From contig NZ_QGKU01000003.1 of the NCBI RefSeq assembly GCF_003172915.1, forward strand, positions 1 to 64,000: a stretch of DNA of 64,000 bases. Direction: 5' to 3'. The stretch is from Meridianimarinicoccus roseus (GTDB taxonomy: Bacteria > Pseudomonadota > Alphaproteobacteria > Rhodobacterales > Rhodobacteraceae). The position numbers and the translations under genes are program-made. A model generated the notes under the pieces. It made no database searches and had not been told where the DNA came from. It saw only the letters and a program-made list of their open reading frames with translations. This document shows positions 55,547 to 63,453 of this stretch, piece by piece (within the stretch, counting starts at the first letter, position 1; each line of letters opens with the position of its first letter).

Positions 55547-55574
55547 ACCGGGCGGGGGCAGTGCCCCGCCCGGT
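55547..55574 (-). terminator. Intercistronic hairpin after ugpB
   Basis: ACCGGGCGGGG (55547-55557) and CCCCGCCCGGT (55564-55574) form a perfect 11-bp stem with a 6-nt loop, 14 nt past the ugpB stop and 19 nt before ugpA. No T-run follows. Same placement as the hairpins after phnD and dctP. Confidence 0.6.
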
Positions 55575-55588
55575 GGCGTCAGTTGGGA

Positions 55589-56902
55589 CTAGCGGTTGGC
55601 CTGCTCGAAGCGGCGCAGCAACTGGTCGCCACGCTGCACGGCGCTGTCGAGTGCCGTCTGCGCGTCCTTGTCGCCGGCCCAGACCGCTTCCAGTTCCTCG
55701 TCGATGATGCCGCGGATCTGGTCAAATGATCCAAGGCGCAGGCCCTTGGAATTGCCCGTGGGCTCGTTTGTGGTCATCTGGATGACGGCCACGTCGGTGC
55801 CCGGGTTCTCGTCGTAGAACCCGGCTTCTCGGGTCGCCTCTCCCGCTTCCGTGGTGATCGGCAGGTAACCGGTGTCCTGATGCCACTTGGCCTGGATCGG
55901 GGTGGAGGACAGGAACGACAGAAACTCGGCCACGCCCTGGTAGTCGGCCGTGTCCTTGCCTTCCATCACCCAGAGCGATGCGCCGCCGATGATCGTGTTC
56001 TGCGGAGCGCCTTCGACGCCCGACCAGTAGGGCAGTGGGCGCACATCGAAGTCGAACTGTGCTTCGGCCTTGATACCGGCATACCCGGCCGAGCTTTCGG
56101 TGAACAGCGCACATTCGCCCGCGCGAAAGTTTGCCCCGCCCTCGTTGCGGCGCCCGGCATAGATGAACTTTCCGTCCTGCGCCCACTGGCCCATCGCGCC
56201 CACATGCGCGACCTGCACAGGGCCGTTGAAAGCCAGTTCGGTGCCGAGTCCGCCGAAGCCGTTGTCCAGCGTGGCGAACGGCACGTCGTGATAGGCGGAC
56301 AGGTTCTCAAGGTGGATCCAGCTTTGCCATGCTGTGGTCAGCGGGCAGGTGCTACCGGCCTCCTTCAGCGTGTCGAGGACAGTGCCGACCTGTTCCCAGG
56401 TGGACAGGTCCGTGTCGGGGTCGATGCCCGCAGCCGCCAGCGCGTCGCGGTTCACCCACAGCACCGGCGTGGACGAATTGAACGGCAGCGACAGCATCTG
56501 CCCGTCCTCGGTAGTGTAGTAGCCCTTCACCGCGCCGATATAAGCGTCCGGGTCGAACGGCGCATCGTTCTCGGCCATCACCTCGTAGACCGGCTTCACC
56601 GCGCCTTCGGCGGCCATCATCGTGGCCGTACCGACTTCGAATACCATCAGGATATGCGGCTGTTCGCCGGCGCGGAAGGCCGCGATACCGGCGTTGAGCG
56701 TTTCGGAATAGTTGCCCTTGTGCGATGCCACGACCGTGTAGTCGGACTGGCTTGCATTGAAAGTTTCTACCTGTTCGGCGACCAGTTCGCCAAGACGGCC
56801 AGTGAACGCGTGCCAGAACTGGATCTCGGTCTGCGCCATTGCGGCGAAGGGTGCGGCGATGGCGGACCCGGCAAGCAAAGCGCCGATTGCGGATAGCTTC
56901 AT
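55589..56902 (-). CDS. ugpB: sn-glycerol-3-phosphate ABC transporter substrate-binding protein UgpB
   Basis: A 437-aa periplasmic receptor. Signal peptide MKLSAIGALLAGSAIAAPFA is cut near AMAQ/TEIQFWHAFTG. UgpB-type residues are visible in EIQFWHAFTGRLGELV, FNASQSDYTVVASHKGNY, PFNSSTPVLWVNRDALAAAG, the tryptophan-rich CPLTTAWQSWIHLENLSAYH and LPYWSGVEGAPQNTIIGGASLWV. First gene of ugpB-A-E-C-Q; the divergent LysR gene is the likely regulator. Confidence 0.93.
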   Translation of the reverse strand: MKLSAIGALLAGSAIAAPFAAMAQTEIQFWHAFTGRLGELVAEQVETFNASQSDYTVVASHKGNYSETLNAGIAAFRAGEQPHILMVFEVGTATMMAAEGAVKPVYEVMAENDAPFDPDAYIGAVKGYYTTEDGQMLSLPFNSSTPVLWVNRDALAAAGIDPDTDLSTWEQVGTVLDTLKEAGSTCPLTTAWQSWIHLENLSAYHDVPFATLDNGFGGLGTELAFNGPVQVAHVGAMGQWAQDGKFIYAGRRNEGGANFRAGECALFTESSAGYAGIKAEAQFDFDVRPLPYWSGVEGAPQNTIIGGASLWVMEGKDTADYQGVAEFLSFLSSTPIQAKWHQDTGYLPITTEAGEATREAGFYDENPGTDVAVIQMTTNEPTGNSKGLRLGSFDQIRGIIDEELEAVWAGDKDAQTALDSAVQRGDQLLRRFEQANR

Positions 56903-57032
56903 TGTCTTTCCTCCCTGAGAGGCAGCAAATTTAGGTTTCCCCAGAACGCCACGTTGCCCGTGTGCCCTGCGCTGCCCGTACTATCGCTACTCTATGACAT
57001 GTATAAGACAACCCTATTTTTTCTTGCCACAT

Positions 57033-57049
57033 CATAACATAGTGTTATG
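57033..57049. promoter_or_regulatory. Palindrome between ugpB and lysR (candidate LysR operator)
   Basis: CATAACATAGTGTTATG has perfect 7-bp arms around TAG and contains the T-N11-A core expected of LysR-type sites (TAACATAGTGTTA). It lies 35 bp upstream of the regulator start in an AT-rich part of the 182-bp divergent gap 56903-57084, a usual place for autoregulation and activation of the divergent operon. Confidence 0.55.
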
Positions 57050-57084
57050 GTTCCGCAAAATCCTCGACGGGAAAAGGAGTTGCG

Positions 57085-58005
57085 ATGCGCCCCTCGCTGC
57101 GGCTGCGCCAGCTTGAGGCGCTTAAAGCGGTTTCAGATCACGGTTCCATGACACGAGCGGCCCAGGAACTGGGGATTTCCCAGCCGGCCGTGAGTCGCCT
57201 TTTGGCCGACCTTTCCACCGGGCTTGGCTTCGACCTTTTCGACCGTCGGCAAGGCCGCCTCGCCCTGACCCAGGAGGCGCGGGTGATGATGCCCGACATC
57301 AACCGCCTTCTCGAGATGATGACCCATATCTCGGATCTCGGACGCAACCTGACCGAACGCAAGGCGGGCCATCTGCGCATCGCGTGTCTGCCTGGCTTCG
57401 CCACGAGCCACTTGCCCGGCGTGCTGGCGCGGTTTCTGGCGGACCGTCCAGGGGTGACCGCGACGCTTGAACCGGACCGCCCGGAACGCATCCTCGAATG
57501 GATCATCGGAGAACAGTACGATTGCGGTATTACCGACGGATTCGACGGGCACCCGGCTGTGGACAGCGAAACGGTGGCGATCCGGTCGGTCTGCATCCTG
57601 CCGGCCGGTCACCGCCTGCTGGCGCGCGACCGGATCAGCCCGGCGGACCTGCACGAGGTACCGCTGATCCATACAAGGCGCGACAGCACCTTCTTTCGCG
57701 AACTGTCGGAAGCCTTCGCTGCCGAAGGCGCGGCGATGACGCCGATCGTGGAAACCCGCCAGTTCACGGCGGCATGCGAGATGGTGGCGGCGCGCGTCGG
57801 TGTGTCGGTGGTTAGTGAGCTTGACGCGGCGGGGTATGGCGGCGCGGGGCTGGACTACCGTCCCTTCGTGCCCGGGGTGCCGCACCGGTTGGCGCTGGTG
57901 CGGCCGGTTCACAAGCGCCCATCCATGGTGACGCTCGAATTCATGGACATGTTCCGCGAATCCCTGCGCCCGTTCGAAGTCTTGCCGGTGCAAACGCAGG
58001 CCTGA
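57085..58005 (+). CDS. LysR-family transcriptional regulator
   Basis: A 306-aa LysR regulator with an N-terminal helix-turn-helix (RLRQLEALKAVSDHGSMTRA, then AQELGISQPAVSRLLADL) and a ligand-binding domain from about residue 95 (GHLRIACLPGFATSHLPGVL). An AAAGGAG ribosome site sits 8 nt before the ATG at 57085. It is divergent from ugpB, which makes it the probable regulator of the glycerol-phosphate/glycerophosphodiester operon and perhaps of the downstream GDPD and PLA2-like genes. Effector unknown. Confidence 0.88.
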   Translation: MRPSLRLRQLEALKAVSDHGSMTRAAQELGISQPAVSRLLADLSTGLGFDLFDRRQGRLALTQEARVMMPDINRLLEMMTHISDLGRNLTERKAGHLRIACLPGFATSHLPGVLARFLADRPGVTATLEPDRPERILEWIIGEQYDCGITDGFDGHPAVDSETVAIRSVCILPAGHRLLARDRISPADLHEVPLIHTRRDSTFFRELSEAFAAEGAAMTPIVETRQFTAACEMVAARVGVSVVSELDAAGYGGAGLDYRPFVPGVPHRLALVRPVHKRPSMVTLEFMDMFRESLRPFEVLPVQTQA

Positions 58006-58068
58006 TGCGCCGGTTTACATGCGCCGCCGCAGACGCATGATGGTGGCACGAAGCCGAAGGGGATGCCG

Positions 58069-59940
58069 ATGACGATCCTTGCCGACCTGCGCACAGGGCT
58101 GCACACCGCTGCCGGGAACCTGCGGGCCTTTTTCGTGGTGCATCTTGCGATCAGGCTGATCGTGATGGCACTGATCGCGCCGCTTGGTTCGATGCTGCTG
58201 GCGGCGGCGATCGCGACCTCGGACCAGAGCGCGCTGACCGACCAGGACATTGCCCGATTCCTGCTGACGCCCTGGGGTTTCGCGGCGGCATTGGCCGTGA
58301 TCAGCCTTACGATCTGCGCCGCAGTGCTTGACCTTTCGGTGATGACGGCGATCCTGCGCCACCGGGCGCGGGGCGGCGCGCGGGCCGGGGCACGGCGCGC
58401 GCTGAACATCGGGTTGCACATGGTGTTGGCCCGGGCGGGGGCGCTGCTGCATTTCGCGGCGCTGCTGGTGCTGCGGATCGCGCTGATCGTGGCGCCCTTC
58501 GCACTGGCGGCGGGCGCCATCGCCGCCGTGACCCTGCGCGCCTATGACATCAACTATTACCTGACCTACATGCCGCCGGGCTTTGTCGCCGCGGCGGCTG
58601 TCGGCGCGCTGCTGGCGCTGGGGTTGGCGCTGGTTCTGCTGCGGCGGTTGTCGGGCTGGGCGATCGCATTGCATTTCCTGCTGTTCCGGGGGGCCGCTCC
58701 GCGCGAGGCCTTCGCCCAAAGCACTCGGCGGCTGGCCGGTCATCGCCGGGCCGTGCTGCTGCGCATTGGCGCCTGGGCAGGGGTGCGAATGGCCATCGCC
58801 GCCGGTGTCAGTGCGCTGGCCGGTGCGCTTTTGTCGGCGGTGCCTGGCCTGTTCGGCGCGCACCTTGCGACGGCGGCGGCGGCAAGCCTTGCGATCCTGG
58901 TCGTGTGGGGTTTGGTCGGCGCGCTCGTCTCGGCGCTGGCGAACGCGACGCTGGCGGACATGCTGGACCGGCTGTTCGTACGCGTGACGCCCGAAGTCCC
59001 TCGTGCGCCCCTGCCCGAGGCTTGGCGCCGTACCGCGGGCGCGCTTCCGATGGCCGCGCTGGCGCTGGCGGCGCTGGCGGCCATCGGGATAGGCGCGTTC
59101 CATGCCGATGCGCTGCTGTCCACCGTGCGCGATACGCGGGAGGTTGCCGTGATCGCCCATCGCGGCGCTGCCGCCACCCGGCCCGAGAACACGCTTGCCG
59201 CGGTGGAAAAGGCGCTGGAGGACCGCGCCGACTGGGTCGAGATCGACGTACAGGAAAGCGCGGACGGCGAGGTGATCGTGGCCCATGACAGCGACTTCAT
59301 GAAGCTGGGGGGGGATCCGACCAAGGTCTGGAACGTGACCATGCCGCAACTGTCGGGCATCGACATCGGCAGTTGGTTCGACCCGTCTTACGCGGACCAG
59401 CGCACGCCCACCTTGCGGCAGGTGCTGGACACCGCCAAGGGCCGCGGCAAGGTGATGATCGAGCTTAAGTATTACGGCCATGACGTGCGGCTTGAGGAGC
59501 GCGTGGCCGAAATCGTCGAAGCCGCCGGCATGGCGCAGGACGTGGCGGTGATGTCGCTGAAGTATTCTGGCGTGCGGAAGATGCGCGCGCTGCGTCCCGA
59601 TTGGCGCTACGGTGTGCTGGCGGCCACCTCCATCGGGAACCTGTCTGGCCTCGAGGCGGATTACCTTGCTCTCAATACCGGACAGATTTCGATGCGGACG
59701 CTCCGCCGCGCCCATGCGCAGGGCAAGCAGGTCTATGCTTGGACGGTGGATGACCCGGTGACGATGTCGCGAATGATCTCCATGGGGATCGACGGGCTGA
59801 TCACGAACCGCCCCGATCTCGCCCGCGAGGTGATGGCGGCGCGGGCCGCGCTGTCCGTGCCCGAACGGTTGATCCTTTGGGTGACCGACAGGTTCCGCAT
59901 CGGTCGGTTCGACCTGCAGGTGAACGGGGTCGATGCCTGA
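58069..59940 (+). CDS. Membrane-anchored glycerophosphodiester phosphodiesterase
   Basis: A 623-aa two-part protein. Residues about 1-350 are a membrane domain with several long Ala/Leu-rich helices, of the type found N-terminal to membrane GDPDs. Residues about 355-600 form a GDPD domain with VAVIAHRGAAATRPENTLAA, VEIDVQESADGEVIVAHDSDF and a C-terminal AWTVDDPVTMSRMISMGIDG followed by LITNRPD. The catalytic HR, E-x-D and H are present. Of two close ATGs (58063 and 58069) I choose the second because AAGGGG sits 6-7 nt before it. It overlaps the PLA2-like gene by 8 bp and probably degrades phospholipid head-group diesters at the membrane. Confidence 0.88.
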   Translation: MTILADLRTGLHTAAGNLRAFFVVHLAIRLIVMALIAPLGSMLLAAAIATSDQSALTDQDIARFLLTPWGFAAALAVISLTICAAVLDLSVMTAILRHRARGGARAGARRALNIGLHMVLARAGALLHFAALLVLRIALIVAPFALAAGAIAAVTLRAYDINYYLTYMPPGFVAAAAVGALLALGLALVLLRRLSGWAIALHFLLFRGAAPREAFAQSTRRLAGHRRAVLLRIGAWAGVRMAIAAGVSALAGALLSAVPGLFGAHLATAAAASLAILVVWGLVGALVSALANATLADMLDRLFVRVTPEVPRAPLPEAWRRTAGALPMAALALAALAAIGIGAFHADALLSTVRDTREVAVIAHRGAAATRPENTLAAVEKALEDRADWVEIDVQESADGEVIVAHDSDFMKLGGDPTKVWNVTMPQLSGIDIGSWFDPSYADQRTPTLRQVLDTAKGRGKVMIELKYYGHDVRLEERVAEIVEAAGMAQDVAVMSLKYSGVRKMRALRPDWRYGVLAATSIGNLSGLEADYLALNTGQISMRTLRRAHAQGKQVYAWTVDDPVTMSRMISMGIDGLITNRPDLAREVMAARAALSVPERLILWVTDRFRIGRFDLQVNGVDA

Positions 59941-60532
59941 GCGGCCGGAGTGTTTGGGCCGCCCGCGACCGCCGGGTCGGCGTGTTGCGGCGCTGCTGCT
60001 GGCGCTGGCCGGGGGTCTGACGGGGGCCACTGCTGCGGCGCAGACCCCCGGCCCGGTCCCCGAAAGCCTGCAGCGCGTGCTGGAACTGCCCGGGCAGCGC
60101 GGCCTGATGCGGGTCATCGACGCCATGCGCGGCGTGCCCGGCCCGTTCACGACGGACGGGTGCAGCGGTGGGCTATCGGCGGGCTGGGCTCTGTTGTCGG
60201 ATGTCGTGCCCGGCTTCACCGATGCCTATGCCCACCGTCCCCCGTGGGAGACGTGCTGCATCGCCCATGACCGGGCTTATCACGTGGCTGGCGGTGCGCG
60301 AGAGGCCGAGCAGGGTTATGCCGCGCGGCTTGCCGCGGACATGGCGTTGCGGGCTTGTGTTGCGGCGACGCCTGCCACGGAAGGCGCGGGCAGTCCCTCC
60401 GGGACCGCGCCGCCATATGCCGATCTTGCCGACGCGATGTTCGGCGCGGTGCGGCTGGGCGGTGGGCCGTGCAGCGGGCTGCCTTGGCGCTGGGGCTACG
60501 GGTTTGCGCCCTGTATTCCCGAGTTGCCCTGA
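59933..60532 (+). CDS. Secreted phospholipase A2-like protein
   Basis: A 199-aa protein with a basic N-terminus and a hydrophobic signal segment (RVAALLLALAGGLTGATAAA). The mature part has the pattern FTTDGCSGGLSAGW ... PPWETCCIAHDRAYHVAGG: a cysteine/glycine loop (C77) and a CC-x-x-HD helix (H112-D113), as in the calcium-loop and His-Asp dyad of prokaryotic phospholipase A2-type enzymes. Further cysteines could form disulfides. It overlaps the membrane GDPD gene by 8 bp, so the two are co-translated, consistent with sequential deacylation and head-group release. The family call is by motif only. Confidence 0.65.
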   Translation: MPERPECLGRPRPPGRRVAALLLALAGGLTGATAAAQTPGPVPESLQRVLELPGQRGLMRVIDAMRGVPGPFTTDGCSGGLSAGWALLSDVVPGFTDAYAHRPPWETCCIAHDRAYHVAGGAREAEQGYAARLAADMALRACVAATPATEGAGSPSGTAPPYADLADAMFGAVRLGGGPCSGLPWRWGYGFAPCIPELP

Positions 60533-60542
60533 TCCGCGCCGG

Positions 60543-63023
60543 TCAGGCGATGAACATGAAATCGTCGGTGTAGAACGGGCGGTCAGCATCCTGCGCGGTA
60601 CCGTCCAGGAACATCTGCGCAAGATCGTAGGCATCCGCGCCGACCTGTCTGCCGAGCGCGCGCCCGTTCATGTCACCGTCGTTGAAATGAATCCCGCCGT
60701 AGAGCCGCGACAGCCCTGCCTCGTCCGCCGCGTCCGAAAACGTGTCCCAGGACAGGGTCGTTTCGGCGAAGGGCACGCCGGGTTCGAACTGGATCGAGTC
60801 CGGGGCGAAGGTAACGAACCCCCCGAAATCGTCCGACCCGGTGAAGCGCAGCAGGACCTCTGCCCCGGCCGCACTGAACCCGCTATGACCCGAGGTGTAT
60901 TCCGAGAAGGGCGGCGATGCGTCACCGTTGGGTCGCTGAAAGGTTACGAAATTCTCGGCCAGGATCGTTCGGGTGCCGCGTCCCGCGCCCGTCTCGTCCA
61001 GCCCGCCCCACGCCTCGATCACGTAACCTTCTTCGCCGGTGACCTCATCGGTGCCCCATTCGCCGATCAGGCCAAGCTCGCCCAGATCGCGGATCGCGCG
61101 GACCGGGCGGGCATAGTCATATTCGACCTTGGCATGCCAGGTTGCGATGCCGGCATCAAAAACCGCGTTGCCCATCGCCAGAAACATCGCCGCGTCCTCG
61201 TCCAGCGTATGCCCGTCGCGGGCCGACACGAACTGCGCGAAGGTCATGAACGTGCCCGGCGGGAAGGCGGTCTGGCCCGCGTCTTCCCAGAATTCGGCAA
61301 TGATTTTCTGCTCGTCTGTCAGGGCTGCCGAGATATCCACCACTTGCATCGCCTGGTCGATGAATCCCTGGTTGATGACTGTGCCGATCAGGTCCTTGGA
61401 AACGGGGATCACGTCACCGGCCATGTAGTCGGTCCCGTCCAGCGATAGGGCCGCAGACAGCGTGATGGTCTGCGCCCCGAAGTCGAGCTGAGAGCCCGCG
61501 AAGGCGTCGGTGAAGAAGTCCTTGGGCGGCGGCGGCAGGGTCGCGCTGAAATCGGTGTCGCCCGCCGCGTCCTCCAGCAGCGCGAAGCCCTCGACGTCCT
61601 CCCATTGCGGGGTCAGGAAGGATTGCAACGGCAGAACCCCCTCCGGGTCGATGGGCACGCTCTCCGGGGTCCATGCTGTGATGTCGTTGATCTGGTCGGG
61701 TCCGGGGTTCGTGGGCGTGAAGCTGCCCGCATAGCCGCCCGACTGGTTCGCGCCGTCGTTGATCCGCAGGCCCAGAATATCCTCGGCGGCGTCGATGCCG
61801 ATCGCCGCCTCGACGCTGCCGTCGTCGGTCAATTCATAGCCAAGCCGGTCCTGCATCACGGTTTCCAGCAGTGCCTCGTGGCCCGGCAGCAGGTTGGAAA
61901 GCACCGTGTAAGCGGCATAGCTCATCGCTTTCGCCTTGTTGGCTTCCGTTGCAACGGCAAGCGCAAAAAGCCCGTCATTGTCCCCTTCAAGGTCGAAGGA
62001 CACGCGCACTGCCACGTCGTCATAGCTGGCCCAGGCATCGTAGATCGCCGTGTGCACCATTGCGTAGGCGCGGGATGCGACGGTGGGTCCGTTTGGGCCG
62101 ACATTCTCGATGATCATCTGCTGCACGGTTCGGTCCCAGATCACGCTGACCGTGGGATCGGTGTCGTTGACTGTAACCGTCTGCGTGCCGCCACCCACGC
62201 GGATAACAGGTACCTCCGGATCGGCATAGATCGCCGCAAGTTCATCAATGCTGAGGTCCGCGTCGGCGAAGCTCACGTTCTCGAACCCCTTTGCGGTGAA
62301 CACCTCGCCCGAGAACCGCCCCGTAAAGCTGACCTCATGCCCACTGATGGCGATGTCGTAGCTGCCCAGGTGCCCGGTCAGAACCAGCGTGTCGGTTCCG
62401 GTGCCACCGAAGGCCGCGCCCGCGCTGCCATCGGTGGTCAGCCGGTCGTCGCCGCCGCCGAGCCGGACAAGACCCGCGCCTGCCTCCAGAGTAACGTCGT
62501 CGTCGCCCGACCCTGCATCCACCGTTGCGACATGCGCCTGCGCCAGTAGCATGTCGTCGCCCGAGCCCAGCCGGATTTTCCCGCCGCCGCCGTCCAAGGT
62601 GACGGTGTCATCACCCGACCCCGCGTTCAGATCTTCGACAGTCCCGGCCGCGTCCAGCCGGTCGTCGCCCGACCCGAGCGAGACCCGCCTGGCCCCGTCC
62701 TGAAGAGTGATATCGTCGTCGCCCGACCCGGCGCGCAACTGGTCGACCCGCCCTTCGGCCAAAAGCGTGTCGTCACCGCGCCCAAGATCAACCCATCGTG
62801 CGCCTTGCATCATCGTTGCGGTGTCGTCGCCGTTTCCGGCGCGAAGGCTCTTCAGCGCGCCAAGCGCCGTCACCGTGTCGTTGCCGTCGCGCAGCAGTGA
62901 CGAGATTACTCCAGTGCCCAACGTGACGGTGTCATCGCCTTTCGTGCCGAAATGCAGACGATCGTTGACCACCTGTGGTGCGAAAAAGCCCGGCGTGGCA
63001 GCGGGAGTGCGGTCTCGTCTCAT
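60543..63023 (-). CDS. Vanadium-dependent haloperoxidase-type protein with N-terminal RTX-like repeats
   Basis: An 826-aa protein. Residues about 25-210 hold about ten acidic G-x-GDD repeats every 18-19 residues (GNGDD, GRGDD, GSGDD), RTX-like but with a longer period than the standard nine. The C-terminal part (about 300-826) is a PAP2/haloperoxidase fold. The full vanadate signature is present: K632 and R639 in KVEYDYARP, S711-G712-H713 in YTSGHSGFS, and R773 and H779 in SRLYGGIH. Such enzymes oxidise halides with hydrogen peroxide, or act as phosphatases. There is no signal peptide, suggesting type I secretion. An AAAGGAT ribosome site precedes the ATG at 63023. Confidence 0.85.
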   Translation of the reverse strand: MRRDRTPAATPGFFAPQVVNDRLHFGTKGDDTVTLGTGVISSLLRDGNDTVTALGALKSLRAGNGDDTATMMQGARWVDLGRGDDTLLAEGRVDQLRAGSGDDDITLQDGARRVSLGSGDDRLDAAGTVEDLNAGSGDDTVTLDGGGGKIRLGSGDDMLLAQAHVATVDAGSGDDDVTLEAGAGLVRLGGGDDRLTTDGSAGAAFGGTGTDTLVLTGHLGSYDIAISGHEVSFTGRFSGEVFTAKGFENVSFADADLSIDELAAIYADPEVPVIRVGGGTQTVTVNDTDPTVSVIWDRTVQQMIIENVGPNGPTVASRAYAMVHTAIYDAWASYDDVAVRVSFDLEGDNDGLFALAVATEANKAKAMSYAAYTVLSNLLPGHEALLETVMQDRLGYELTDDGSVEAAIGIDAAEDILGLRINDGANQSGGYAGSFTPTNPGPDQINDITAWTPESVPIDPEGVLPLQSFLTPQWEDVEGFALLEDAAGDTDFSATLPPPPKDFFTDAFAGSQLDFGAQTITLSAALSLDGTDYMAGDVIPVSKDLIGTVINQGFIDQAMQVVDISAALTDEQKIIAEFWEDAGQTAFPPGTFMTFAQFVSARDGHTLDEDAAMFLAMGNAVFDAGIATWHAKVEYDYARPVRAIRDLGELGLIGEWGTDEVTGEEGYVIEAWGGLDETGAGRGTRTILAENFVTFQRPNGDASPPFSEYTSGHSGFSAAGAEVLLRFTGSDDFGGFVTFAPDSIQFEPGVPFAETTLSWDTFSDAADEAGLSRLYGGIHFNDGDMNGRALGRQVGADAYDLAQMFLDGTAQDADRPFYTDDFMFIA

Positions 63024-63453
63024 CGAAAATATCCTTTCGGACGCTTAATCGCGCTGGGTCGTCCCGATCTTCCAGCCTGATCATGCTGCCGGGAGCAACC
63101 TGAAGTGCAGGATCACATACGCGTTGCAGGCTAGTGCCTCCGCTTGAGGATATCAAAGGAGCGAAAGAGTATAGGATGCGGCAATTTCGAGAGTCGTACC
63201 TCTACTTTAGAACGTCTGAGCATCAAAGGAGTGGGGCCGCGGTCACGGCCATGCGACTTCCAGTTGGGGGAAGGAAAGCGGTTTGCCGCGCGCCACGGGG
63301 CGGGGCAAGTGCAGCCAAGACCTTGTTTCAGTTGGTTGCCCGGCACCTTGGCTCGCGCGACGGTGCGTCGTTCCGGCCACCGCGGGTGCCGCCGGTGGGA
63401 AATGGACCTGCCAGCTGCAATCGTGCGTGTCTGCGGAGCGTGCGCGCCGCCTG
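63024..63453. other. 430-bp intergenic region, no gene recognised
   Basis: No convincing gene. It contains two copies of ATCAAAGGAG 70 bp apart (63152-63161 and 63222-63231) within a less GC-rich stretch (63110-63230) that probably holds the haloperoxidase promoter. Short frames on both strands here have no recognisable product. The part near 63370-63400 has a CCACCG/CGGTGG inverted repeat that may end the CoA-transferase transcript. Confidence 0.5.
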
